This document shows positions 8,626 to 16,969 of a stretch of DNA of 64,000 nt, piece after piece; position 1 is the first letter of the stretch, and each line of letters starts with the position of its first letter. Under the pieces are notes generated by a model, which saw only the letters and a program-made list of their open reading frames with translations, did no database searches and was not told the origin of the DNA. Source of the DNA: Larkinella knui. Lineage in GTDB: Bacteria; Bacteroidota; Bacteroidia; Cytophagales; Spirosomataceae. Both the position numbers and the translations under genes were made by a program. The DNA lies in contig NZ_RQJP01000005.1 of assembly GCF_003858645.1 (NCBI RefSeq), positions 434,001 to 498,000 on the forward strand, in the 5' to 3' direction.

Positions 8626-11160
8626 ATGGTTAAGCGCATTTACCTACTTTATCTGCTTGGTGCCGGTCTGCTGGGCCTGCTTAGCTTTATAACGACGCGC
8701 GAGGAAGGCCCGTCGCCCGTCCGAACGCCCGCCGAAGAATTGGCCACATTTCAAATCGAGCCGGGTTTGAAGGCCCAGCTGGTTGCGGCTGAACCGATGG
8801 TTCAGGATCCGGTTGTAATCACCTTCGATGAAGACGGTCGGCTCTGGGTGGTCGAAATGCGGGGATTCATGCCCAACATGGACGGCACGGGTGAAGATAA
8901 GCGGGTTGGTCGCATCTCGGTGCTGGAAGATACGAACGGCGATGGTCAGATGGACGTCAGCAAAATTTACCTGGATAGCCTGGTGATGCCCCGGGCCATT
9001 GCCCTGGTTCCGGGCGGGGCGCTGGTGGCTGAGAATGGCGCTTTGTGGATGACAAAAGACCTCAACGGCGATTTGAAGGCCGATACAAAAACCATGATTG
9101 ATCCGAACTATGCGGGTAGCGGACTGCCCGAACACGCCGGAAATGGACTCTGGCGCAGCATGGATAACTGGTATTACAACGCCAAATCGCGCCTTCGCTA
9201 TCGCCTGAACGACGGAAAATGGGAGCGCGACAGCACGGAATTCCGGGGTCAGTGGGGCATCAGTCATGACGATGAAGGTCGCCTGTATTACAACTACAAC
9301 TGGTCACAGCTCCACGCCGATCTGGTGCCGCCCAATTACCTTTCGCGGAACAAAAACCACACACCCACCACCGGAATCGACCATGGTTTGACCATCGACC
9401 GCCGGGTGTATCCGATCCGGCCCAATCCGGCCGTCAACCGGGGCTACATTCCCGGAACGCTCGATAAAGAAGGACACTTGCTGGAATTTACCGCGGCCTG
9501 TTCACCGCTGGTCTACCGCGGAAAGGCGTTACCGGCGGATTATTACGGCAATGTGTTCGTTTGTGAACCCGCCGGTAATTTGATCAAGCGCAACCGGGTG
9601 GAAGATAAAGGGCTGATCCTGAACGCGCAGGACCCACATCCCGGCAAAGAATTTCTGGCTTCGACCGACGAGCGATTCCGCCCGGTTCACCAGGCCACCG
9701 GTCCCGACGGTGCGCTCTACATCGCGGATATGTACCGGGGACTGATTCAGCACAAGGCCTACGTGACGCCGTATTTGCGGGGACAGACGATCAACCGGGG
9801 GCTGGTCATGCCCATCAACCGGGGCCGGATCTGGCGGATTGTGCCCGAAAACTGGAAGCCGGCAAAACCGGTTAAATTGTCAAAAGCATCCTCCAAAGAA
9901 CTGATTCGTGACTTGTCGAACCCCGACGGCTGGCACCGTGATATGGCGCAGCGGCTGCTGGTGGAGCGGAATGATAAAACGGTGCGCCAGCCGCTGACCG
10001 ATCTGGCCCTGAAAGGCGATAACCCGTTGGGGCGGTTTCATGCTTTATGGACGCTGGATGGGCTAAAGTTGAGCAATCCTGATCTGCTTTTTAGTCTGGT
10101 AACCGACCCCAATGCACTCGTTAAAACCACTGCCCTGCGGTTGCTGGAACCACTAGCTAAAACGGATAAAACCATTCGGGTAAAACTGGAACAGCAACTT
10201 TTGAAAGCCTGGGAAAAAGCGCCCATCGAGCAGATCCTTCAGATGACGTTTACGGCCGGTATTCTCGAACCGGGCGCTTCTCATCCACTTCTGGCCGGTA
10301 TTGTAAACCGGTATGGAAACACGGCTTTGATTCGGGATGCGGCACTCAGCAGCTTGTACAATCAGGAATTCGCCTTTTTGCAAACCGTTCTGAAAGAGCC
10401 CCAATGGCAGACACATGAGCCTTCGAAGGAGATCTTTCTGGAAATGCTCACGACGTCCATTGTCCGGAAAAGAAACCCGGCCGAACTGGCGGCTTTGCTG
10501 ACGATGCTGGATAAAGAAGCGTTGGGCTGGCAGGAAAAAGCCGTACTTACCAGTCTGTCGATTCAGGGCAATACGACGAAAAAACCGATTAAACTGGCCT
10601 CCGCGCCCGCCATTCTGGCCCGTTCCGACGCAAAAATCGAACCTTCGCGCCTGGAAGGGTTAGCCTCGCTGTTTGAATGGCCGGGACATACCGCCGTTCG
10701 AAGTACGCCCAAGAAGAATCCGTTGAGCGACGACGAGCAAAAACTGTTTGCTTCGGGCCGACAGCTGTACCTGAGCACCTGCTCGGGCTGCCACGGCACG
10801 GATGGCGCTGGTTTGAACCGGTTCGGACCGCCCCTGATTGGCTCAGACTGGGTGTTAGGTGATGAAAAACGCCTGGCGCTCATTCTCTTACACGGGATGG
10901 AAGGGCCGGTTGAAGTCGCCAACAAAGTGTATAATGTGCCGGATATTTTGCCGGTTATGCCCGCGCATTCGACGATGGATGATGCTTCTCTCACCTCCAT
11001 TTTGATGTATATCCGCAACGAATGGGGCAATAATGCCGGTCCGATTGGCCGCAGAACCGTCGGGATGACCCGGGTTACGTCGCAGGGGCGCGTGGTGCCC
11101 TGGACGGCCAAAGAATTGAACAGCTATATGCTGGAAGCCAAAGCATCGGGCGGGAAATAG
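8626..11160 (+). CDS. PVC-type membrane/periplasmic dehydrogenase with HEAT repeats and cytochrome c
   Basis: An 844-residue exported protein. After a hydrophobic leader (IYLLYLLGAGLLGLLSF) comes a beta-propeller of the soluble glucose dehydrogenase-like type (about 45-420; motifs ITFDEDGRLWVVEMRG, DTNGDGQMD, GPDGALYIADMYRG). HEAT-like helical repeats follow (about 430-640), then a class I cytochrome c domain with the heme site C719-x-x-C722-H723 in CSGCHGTDG and a likely methionine ligand in PVMPAHSTM. This order is typical of 'PVC-type heme-binding CxxCH' dehydrogenases. It probably oxidises a sugar or polyol and passes electrons to the respiratory chain. It heads a co-directional group with a TIM-barrel isomerase, an SDR and an MFS carrier. 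The substrate is unknown. Confidence 0.85.
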   Translation: MVKRIYLLYLLGAGLLGLLSFITTREEGPSPVRTPAEELATFQIEPGLKAQLVAAEPMVQDPVVITFDEDGRLWVVEMRGFMPNMDGTGEDKRVGRISVLEDTNGDGQMDVSKIYLDSLVMPRAIALVPGGALVAENGALWMTKDLNGDLKADTKTMIDPNYAGSGLPEHAGNGLWRSMDNWYYNAKSRLRYRLNDGKWERDSTEFRGQWGISHDDEGRLYYNYNWSQLHADLVPPNYLSRNKNHTPTTGIDHGLTIDRRVYPIRPNPAVNRGYIPGTLDKEGHLLEFTAACSPLVYRGKALPADYYGNVFVCEPAGNLIKRNRVEDKGLILNAQDPHPGKEFLASTDERFRPVHQATGPDGALYIADMYRGLIQHKAYVTPYLRGQTINRGLVMPINRGRIWRIVPENWKPAKPVKLSKASSKELIRDLSNPDGWHRDMAQRLLVERNDKTVRQPLTDLALKGDNPLGRFHALWTLDGLKLSNPDLLFSLVTDPNALVKTTALRLLEPLAKTDKTIRVKLEQQLLKAWEKAPIEQILQMTFTAGILEPGASHPLLAGIVNRYGNTALIRDAALSSLYNQEFAFLQTVLKEPQWQTHEPSKEIFLEMLTTSIVRKRNPAELAALLTMLDKEALGWQEKAVLTSLSIQGNTTKKPIKLASAPAILARSDAKIEPSRLEGLASLFEWPGHTAVRSTPKKNPLSDDEQKLFASGRQLYLSTCSGCHGTDGAGLNRFGPPLIGSDWVLGDEKRLALILLHGMEGPVEVANKVYNVPDILPVMPAHSTMDDASLTSILMYIRNEWGNNAGPIGRRTVGMTRVTSQGRVVPWTAKELNSYMLEAKASGGK

Positions 11161-11211
11161 ATTTTTGCCAAAACGATATCCGATTCAGACGATTTCAAAC
11201 CCGTAATCAGA

Positions 11212-12270
11212 ATGGACAGACGAGAATTTTTACAAAAATCGAGTGCCGGTTTTCTGGCGCTCTCGTTGCCCAAAATACCGGCATTTTTGAAAGGCGTGCC
11301 GATGGGAATTGTGGTACATTCGTACGGAAGTCGCTATCAGTCGAAAACGGAAAGTAAAAAGTATCCCGGTTTTGCCAATGCGCTCGATCTGATCGATCAT
11401 TGTAAGGAAATTGGCGCGGGGGGCGTGCAGACGGTCGTGCGGGACTGGTCGGCGGATTTTGCCAAAAAAGTCCGTGATGAGCGGGAAAAGACGGGGCTGT
11501 ATCTGGAAGGGTCCATTGGATTGCCCAAAAAAACCGACCAGGTGGCGGCTTTTGAGCAGGACGTCATCAACGCGAAGGAAGCCGGGGCTACGGTGCTGCG
11601 GACAGTCTGTTCGAGTGGACGGCGCTACGAAACCTATCATTCCAACGACGAGTGGCAGGCTCTGAAGAAAAATGCACTGGTTTCGTTGCAGTTGGCGGAG
11701 CCCGTTCTTCGGAAACACAAAGTCAAACTGGCGGTCGAGAACCACAAAGACTGGCGGGCGGGCGAACTGGTCGAAATCCTGAAACAGATGAACAGTGAGT
11801 GGATCGGTGTGACGCTGGATTTTGGCAACAGCATTGCCCTGCTCGAAGACCCGATGGAAGTGGTTCAGACGTTGTCGCCTTACGTGTTCACGACGCACGT
11901 GAAAGACATGGGCGTTGCCGCGTATCCGGATGGGTTTCTGCTGTCGGAAGTTCCGCTCGGCAAAGGCATTCTGGACCTGCCCAAAATGGTGGCACTCTGT
12001 AAAAAACACAACCCGGCCGTGACGTTCAATCTGGAAATGATCACCCGCGATCCGCTGGAAATACCGTGTCGTAAAGAAGAGTATTGGGCGACTTTCGGCG
12101 GAATACCGCGGGAGGATATGACCCGGACGCTCCGCATGGTCAAGGAACATTCGTACAAAGCCGGTCTGCCAACCGTGGCCCAGCTGACGCCCGAAGACCG
12201 GCTGGCCGCTGAGGAGAATAATATCCTTTCCTGCCTTTCGTACAGTACTACCAGGCTGGGGCTTAACTAG
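11212..12270 (+). CDS. Sugar phosphate isomerase/epimerase-like TIM-barrel enzyme, exported
   Basis: A 352-residue protein with a Tat-type leader (DRREFLQKSSAGFLALSL), then an AP-endonuclease-2/xylose isomerase-like TIM barrel. Likely metal and acid residues sit in AVENHKDW, GVTLDFGNS, THVKDMGV and FNLEMITRDP. It starts 51 bases after the cytochrome c dehydrogenase, so the two are probably co-transcribed. Exported members of this fold have been linked to cleavage of 3-keto-glycosides after oxidation; that role is possible here but not shown by sequence. An ordinary epimerase is the alternative. Confidence 0.8.
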   Translation: MDRREFLQKSSAGFLALSLPKIPAFLKGVPMGIVVHSYGSRYQSKTESKKYPGFANALDLIDHCKEIGAGGVQTVVRDWSADFAKKVRDEREKTGLYLEGSIGLPKKTDQVAAFEQDVINAKEAGATVLRTVCSSGRRYETYHSNDEWQALKKNALVSLQLAEPVLRKHKVKLAVENHKDWRAGELVEILKQMNSEWIGVTLDFGNSIALLEDPMEVVQTLSPYVFTTHVKDMGVAAYPDGFLLSEVPLGKGILDLPKMVALCKKHNPAVTFNLEMITRDPLEIPCRKEEYWATFGGIPREDMTRTLRMVKEHSYKAGLPTVAQLTPEDRLAAEENNILSCLSYSTTRLGLN

Positions 12271-12291
12271 CCTCTGGTATCCTATAAGCCA

Positions 12292-12347
12292 GGCCTTTAC
12301 CCCGGAGGGGGTAATCCAGGCCAAAGATTTCCAAGCCCCGGCGGGGC
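12292..12347. repeat. Two C/G-rich palindromes in an intergenic gap
   Basis: The first palindrome (12292-12322) nests TTACCCC/GGGGTAA inside GGCCT/AGGCC. The second (12335-12347) is GCCCCGGCGGGGC. The same 13 bases recur at 28876-28888, also outside genes, so this is a dispersed element rather than a unique terminator. Confidence 0.6.
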
Positions 12348-12448
12348 GTCCTGAAGACTCCGCCAGGTGCCAATTTTAAATTCAACCACTGGCCCGTCTG
12401 GGGTCAGGTGGTCCATATCCTGTGATTCGCCGATAGAAAAACACCACC

Positions 12449-13234
12449 ATGCCGAACGAAATACTACCAGGAATTAAGCAATTTGATTTAAGCGGAAAAG
12501 CCGCCATCATCACCGGCGGGTCCAAAGGGCTGGGTTTCGCAATGGCTGCCGGACTCGCTTCGGCGGGTGCCAATGTGATGCTGGTAAACCGGAATGCGGA
12601 AGAAGGCAAGAAAGCTGCGGAGGAACTTAGCCAGGATTTTGGGGTCGAAGCCCGTTCCTTTAGCGCTGATATTACCAATCAGCCACAAACAGAAGCCATG
12701 GCTCAGGCGGCTATCGACGCTTTCGGGCGTATCGATATTCTGATCAACAGCGCCGGAATCAACATCCGGGGACCCATCGACGAACTGACGCTGGAAGATT
12801 TCAACCAGGTGATGACGGCCAATGTAACGGGCACCTGGCTTTGTTGCCGGGCCGTTACGCCGTTCATGAAAAAAGCCGGCAGGGGAAGCATCATCAACCT
12901 GGCCAGCACGCTGGGCATTGTCGGATTGGCCAACCGAACGCCGTATACATCCAGCAAAGGTGCGGTTGTTCAGATGACCCGCGCACTCGCTCTGGAGCTG
13001 GCGTCGTTCAACATTACCGTCAACGCCATTTGTCCGGGGCCGTTCCTGACGGATATGAATGTGCCGATTGCCGATACGGAAGAAGGCAAGAAATTTGTCG
13101 TGGGAGCCACCGCGCTGGGCCGTTGGGGTCATTTGCGGGAGATTCAGGGAGCCGCGATTTTTCTTGCCAGCGATGCCGCCACGTATATGGTTGGCTCTAT
13201 GCTCACCGTCGATGGCGGCTGGACAGCGAAATAG
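12449..13234 (+). CDS. SDR-family sugar dehydrogenase (gluconate 5-dehydrogenase-like)
   Basis: A classical short-chain dehydrogenase of 261 residues. The cofactor site is TGGSKGLG (22-29), the structural motif is NSAGI (100-104), and the catalytic residues are S153, Y166 and K170 (LASTLG ... YTSSK). It resembles gluconate 5-dehydrogenase or 2-dehydro-3-deoxy-gluconate dehydrogenase, acting in the cytoplasm on sugar acids, which fits the MFS carrier of the sugar-acid group next to it. The exact substrate is not readable. No signal peptide, in contrast to its two upstream neighbours. Confidence 0.85.
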   Translation: MPNEILPGIKQFDLSGKAAIITGGSKGLGFAMAAGLASAGANVMLVNRNAEEGKKAAEELSQDFGVEARSFSADITNQPQTEAMAQAAIDAFGRIDILINSAGINIRGPIDELTLEDFNQVMTANVTGTWLCCRAVTPFMKKAGRGSIINLASTLGIVGLANRTPYTSSKGAVVQMTRALALELASFNITVNAICPGPFLTDMNVPIADTEEGKKFVVGATALGRWGHLREIQGAAIFLASDAATYMVGSMLTVDGGWTAK

Positions 13235-13255
13235 TGATTCGGTTTTCGGTATACA

Positions 13256-13318
13256 GTTTACGGTGGCTGACGCATTCTACAAGGACGCGGCTAGCAGCCT
13301 GCGTCAGCCACCGTAAAC
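13256..13318. repeat. Palindromic element, family A copy 1
   Basis: Arms 13256-13274 (GTTTACGGTGGCTGACGCA) and 13300-13318 are perfect 19-base complements with a 25-base loop. It lies 21 bases past the SDR stop. Near-identical arms occur at 44782 and 48141, so this is a dispersed family. Decaying TAAAC-rich repeats trail it up to the MFS start. Confidence 0.85.
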
Positions 13319-13359
13319 CGTAAACTGCAAACCGGTAAACTCTAAACCCTAAACAAAAG

Positions 13360-14652
13360 ATGGAGCAAGTCATTGGCAAGGCTCAAAAAACCCGGGTTCG
13401 GTACGGGATGCTGGCGCTCGTATTTATCAATGTCGTTATCAATTACCTGGACCGCAGTAACCTGTCCGTGGCCGCATCCAGCCTGAGCAAGGATCTAGAA
13501 TTGTCTCCGGTTGAAATGGGGTATATTTTTTCGGCTTTCGGCTGGACCTACGCGGTTTTGCAGATTCCGGGGGGGCTCGTAGCCGACCGCTTTGGCCCCC
13601 GGATTCTGTACGCTTTTTGTTTGATTACCTGGTCGGTGGCCACCGTCTGCCAGGGCTTTGCCCGGGGTTTTGCGAGTCTTTTTGCGCTGCGTCTGGCCAC
13701 CGGTATGTTCGAAGCGCCTTCGTATCCAATCAATAACCGGATCGTAACCAGCTGGTTTCCAGACAACGAGCGGGCAGCGGCTACGGCCATGTATGTTTCG
13801 GGACAATTCATCGGCCTGGCGTCCCTGACCCCGGTTTTAGTAACCATTCAGGCGTATGCGGGCTGGAAAGGCCTGTTCGTCATTACCGGTTTGGTCGGTT
13901 TAGTCTGGGGCGTCATCTGGTACCTTTCCTACCGTGATCCGCTGGATCATTTGGGCGTAAACCAAGCTGAACTGGAGTATATTGAAAAAGGGGGCGGTTT
14001 GTTCCGGGGAAAAAAAACGGGGACGACGCACACCAGTGTGTGGAGTTGGGAAAACATCAAGCTGGTGTTCAAAGGCCGGACGCTGTGGGGTGTCTACATT
14101 GCGCAGTTTGCGGTGAACGCCACACTCTGGTTTTTCCTGACCTGGTTTCCGACCTATTTAGTGAAATACCGGGGGCTGGATTTTATCAAATCCGGCTACC
14201 TGGCGTCCATCCCTTTTCTGGCGGCCTGCGCCGGGGTGCTTTTGTCGGGCTTTTTATCCGATAAGTTAGTCCGAAAGGGCTGGTCGGTCAGTGCGGCCCG
14301 GAAAACGCCGATCATCGTCGGACTCATTTTATCGACCAGCATTGTCGGTGCCAACTACAGCACCGAAACGGCCGCTATTATTTTCTTTATGGCCCTTTCG
14401 TTTTTTGGAGCCGGTATGGCCCTGATTTCCTGGGTCTTCGTGTCGCTGTTGTCACCCAAACACCTGATTGGGTTGACGGGTGGCGTTTTCAATTTCATGG
14501 GCAATCTCGCTTCCATCATTGTTCCGATTGTTATCGGGTATCTGGCAAAAGACGGCGATTTCAAACCGGCTCTGGTCTTCATCGGGGCCCTGGGATTGCT
14601 GGGCGCCTGTTCCTACATCTTTCTGGTGGGGAAAATTGAACGCAGAGCATAG
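13360..14652 (+). CDS. MFS transporter of the sugar-acid (ACS) group
   Basis: A 430-residue, 12-helix major facilitator. Early motifs FINVVINYLDRSNLSVAASS and the GWTYAVLQIPGGLVADRFGPR loop are typical of the anion:cation symporter group (hexuronate, galactonate and related proton symporters). It lies downstream of the SDR with a family A palindrome between them. Together with the dehydrogenase and TIM-barrel enzyme it suggests import and oxidation of a sugar acid, made outside the cell, though the substrate is inferred from family only. Confidence 0.88.
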   Translation: MEQVIGKAQKTRVRYGMLALVFINVVINYLDRSNLSVAASSLSKDLELSPVEMGYIFSAFGWTYAVLQIPGGLVADRFGPRILYAFCLITWSVATVCQGFARGFASLFALRLATGMFEAPSYPINNRIVTSWFPDNERAAATAMYVSGQFIGLASLTPVLVTIQAYAGWKGLFVITGLVGLVWGVIWYLSYRDPLDHLGVNQAELEYIEKGGGLFRGKKTGTTHTSVWSWENIKLVFKGRTLWGVYIAQFAVNATLWFFLTWFPTYLVKYRGLDFIKSGYLASIPFLAACAGVLLSGFLSDKLVRKGWSVSAARKTPIIVGLILSTSIVGANYSTETAAIIFFMALSFFGAGMALISWVFVSLLSPKHLIGLTGGVFNFMGNLASIIVPIVIGYLAKDGDFKPALVFIGALGLLGACSYIFLVGKIERRA

Positions 14653-14757
14653 GCATAAACGACTCCTACCACAAACTCCGAATAGAACGATCGCTTGACT
14701 GGATAAACACTTTAAGGCAGTAAATGATTATACTCAAAAGAAACACTGCCCGACGGA

Positions 14758-16002
14758 ATGATTCATAAAGAGGTTGATTTATCGAGAGATATTGAGCGGG
14801 TAAAACAGATTCCCATCATAGCCACCCTACTGGACGTCGTGTGTCAGACAACCGGGATGGGGTTTGCCGCCGTTGCCCGGGTGACAGAGGAACGCTGGAT
14901 TGCCTGTATTGTTCGGGATGAAATCCAGTTTGGGCTGGTTCCGGGTGGCGAATTACAGGTAGAATCCACCGTTTGTAACGAAATCCGGGCCCATCACCAG
15001 GCCGTCATTATCGACCATGTACAGGAAAGTGATGTTTATACGAATCACCATACGCCTTTACAATACGGTTTTCAAAGTTATATTTCATTTCCCATCATCC
15101 TCAAAAACGGTGAGTTCTTCGGTACGCTTTGTGCCATCGATCCCAATCCCGCGCAACTCAATAATTCGAAAATTACCGGCATGTTCAGCCTCTTCGCTGA
15201 TCTGATTTCCTTTCATCTGCAACAGGTTGAACTACTGGAACAGAGCCACGATACGGTACAAAATCTGAGCCAGCAATTGACCAATTCGCAGGATGAAAAC
15301 CGGCAGTATCAGCCTATTTCCAACCATAATCTCCAGGAACCGCTTCGGAAATTGAGGATTTTTAGTGAAATGCTAATCGATGCGACGGAGAAGACGGACA
15401 TCGATCAGGCCAGGAATCTGGCGCTGAAGATTAATTCCAATGCGCAAAAAGTTTCCATGATGATCAAGGCTCTGTCCGGTTTTTCAGTGTTAGATGATGA
15501 GGAAGCTTTCTTTGAACAGGTTAATCTGAACAAGATCATCGCCGACGTATGCACCCGGCTAAGTCCTCAGTTGAAGGCCAAAAATGTAACGCTCCAGGTA
15601 GACGAACTGCCTCTGGTCAACGGCATACCGCTCCAACTGGAACAACTTTTCTATCATTTGGTCAATAATGCGGTTACATTTTCAAACAAAAATGCCACAC
15701 CGGTTGTCACAATTTCCTGCAGCACGTTGCCCCATTCTCCCCTAAACGATGCGTTACGGGCTGGAAAACAATCCGGGTTTGTTGAGATTCAGATTAAAGA
15801 CAATGGGGTAGGAATTGAAAAATCCCAGCTTGAAAAGATCTTTGACATTTTTTCCCAGGGGCCGTATAACAAAGCTCTGGCAGGTGGTGGGGTGGGGTTG
15901 GCCTACTGTCGTAAAATTATTCGCAATCACTCCGGACTCATCAAAGCCCAGTCTGAATTTGGAAAAGGAGCTACTTTTACCGTTATTTTACCGGCAATCT
16001 AA
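14758..16002 (+). CDS. Soluble GAF-domain histidine kinase
   Basis: A 414-residue cytoplasmic kinase. An N-terminal GAF domain (about 18-155; motifs HTPLQYGFQSYISFPI, FFGTLCAIDP) precedes a short coiled region and a HisKA-type box with H190 in SNHNLQEPLRKLR. The HATPase domain follows with N-box LFYHLVNNAVTFS, G1 motif KDNGVGIEK and G2 GGGVGLAYCRKI. The LQEPLRK box is the phytochrome-like branch seen in light- or redox-sensing kinases, but the GAF lacks an obvious bilin cysteine context that I can assign. There is no transmembrane segment and no adjacent regulator, so the partner is unknown. Confidence 0.88.
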   Translation: MIHKEVDLSRDIERVKQIPIIATLLDVVCQTTGMGFAAVARVTEERWIACIVRDEIQFGLVPGGELQVESTVCNEIRAHHQAVIIDHVQESDVYTNHHTPLQYGFQSYISFPIILKNGEFFGTLCAIDPNPAQLNNSKITGMFSLFADLISFHLQQVELLEQSHDTVQNLSQQLTNSQDENRQYQPISNHNLQEPLRKLRIFSEMLIDATEKTDIDQARNLALKINSNAQKVSMMIKALSGFSVLDDEEAFFEQVNLNKIIADVCTRLSPQLKAKNVTLQVDELPLVNGIPLQLEQLFYHLVNNAVTFSNKNATPVVTISCSTLPHSPLNDALRAGKQSGFVEIQIKDNGVGIEKSQLEKIFDIFSQGPYNKALAGGGVGLAYCRKIIRNHSGLIKAQSEFGKGATFTVILPAI

Positions 16003-16400
16003 TGGTTCGGCTAAACGTAACTGTAGCAATGGCAATGAGTAAAGGCGAAAAGGGCAGGATAATCGCGCATGTGCTGGCGGGCGTTGTTATCATTTTGAAA
16101 GGCGTTACGAAGTGGGAAGACCACCATGCCGTGCTGGGTAGTTTCTTTCTGTTGTTAGGACTTTTGCTGGTTGCGGCATCGGTGTGGCATCACCAGTTGA
16201 GCCGCTGGATTAAAAACTTTGATGTCCTGGTTTTCGCCATTGAAGCGCTGGTATTGGGATTAATTGCCTACCTGTACTACCAGGAGGGCAAGCAGGGATT
16301 GCCCTGGGTCTATGGGCTGACGTCAGTAGGCTATCTGATTTTGATGGTTATTTTTTCCCGTCGTGGTGTCGTTTCCAAAGCCCGGGTGAATCATGAGTAA
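16002..16400 (+). CDS. Small four-helix membrane protein of unknown function
   Basis: A 132-residue protein with about four membrane segments (HVLAGVVIILKGV, FFLLLGLLLVAASVW, VLVFAIEALVLGLIAYLYY, YGLTSVGYLILMVIF). Its ATG at 16002 overlaps the kinase stop by one base (TAATG), so it is translationally coupled to the kinase; ATGs at 16029 or 16035 are alternative starts. I recognise no family. The coupling hints that it could be a membrane partner of the soluble GAF kinase, but nothing in the sequence proves that. Confidence 0.65.
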   Translation: MVRLNVTVAMAMSKGEKGRIIAHVLAGVVIILKGVTKWEDHHAVLGSFFLLLGLLLVAASVWHHQLSRWIKNFDVLVFAIEALVLGLIAYLYYQEGKQGLPWVYGLTSVGYLILMVIFSRRGVVSKARVNHE

Positions 16401-16465
16401 CCGGTAAACGGCGGGCATGACCAGAAAACCGCATTCCGGGACCAATCTGGAGCGGTTTCCAGCGG

Positions 16466-16903
16466 TTACCGGCTCCCTCTAATCCTGAAATTAACCGGCA
16501 GATTGAACCGGCAGGCCACCGCCCGACCCGCCTGCTTCCCCGGTATCCAGGTGGGCATCTTTTCGATAAGCCGTTTGGCTTCCGCATCCAGTTCCGGGCC
16601 AAGACTTTTCAACACCTGTACCTCTTCAATCCCGCCCACTTCGTTCACAATAAACGAAACGAAAACCCTGCCCTCCTGTCCGGCTTTCCGGGCGGCTTCG
16701 GGATACTTCAGATTCGTACGGATATACTCGCCCAGTTTGTTCATGCCACCCGGAAATGTAGGGGGCACTTCAACGATTGTAAACACCTCCCGATTGGCCG
16801 TTGCGGTGGTGTCGAGGTGCAGGCGCTCGCCTTGCTGGGCCTGGGCGGGTAGCCAAAGAAATCCCAGCAATGTCATTACCATCAGAAAGTTGAGTCTGGT
16901 CAT
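16466..16903 (-). CDS. Exported protein with TonB C-terminal domain
   Basis: A 145-residue protein with a signal peptide (LNFLMVMTLLGFLWLPAQAQ) and a TonB_C domain over most of its mature length: VPPTFPGGMNKLGEYIRTNL, YPEAARKAGQEGRVFVSFIV, and VNEVGGIEEVQVLKSLGPEL. It has no long membrane anchor plus proline spacer, so it is not a standard TonB; such short periplasmic forms are common in Bacteroidota. It is last in the minus-strand run that begins at fecR and may be co-transcribed with the dehydrogenase 66 bases upstream. Confidence 0.82.
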   Translation of the reverse strand: MTRLNFLMVMTLLGFLWLPAQAQQGERLHLDTTATANREVFTIVEVPPTFPGGMNKLGEYIRTNLKYPEAARKAGQEGRVFVSFIVNEVGGIEEVQVLKSLGPELDAEAKRLIEKMPTWIPGKQAGRAVACRFNLPVNFRIRGSR

Positions 16904-16969
16904 GCGTTGGTTTCGAATGTTTCGTCCTCATTCAAAATACAAACTATCGCCCGGAAGCTTCAACTTTTT

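Noticed and set aside
11230-12324. 364-codon frame on the minus strand
   Set aside because: It lies opposite the TIM-barrel isomerase gene, whose product has clear family motifs; the antisense protein is rich in R, H, Q and F as expected from reversed GC-rich codons.
13319-13355. TAAAC-rich run resembling telomere-like repeats
   Set aside because: It is the decaying outer arm of the family A palindrome, with changing unit length, not a functional tandem array.
15320-15360. Asparagine next to the phospho-acceptor histidine in the GAF kinase (HNLQEP)
   Set aside because: Bacteroidota kinases often have N at this place, so it does not suggest an inactive kinase.
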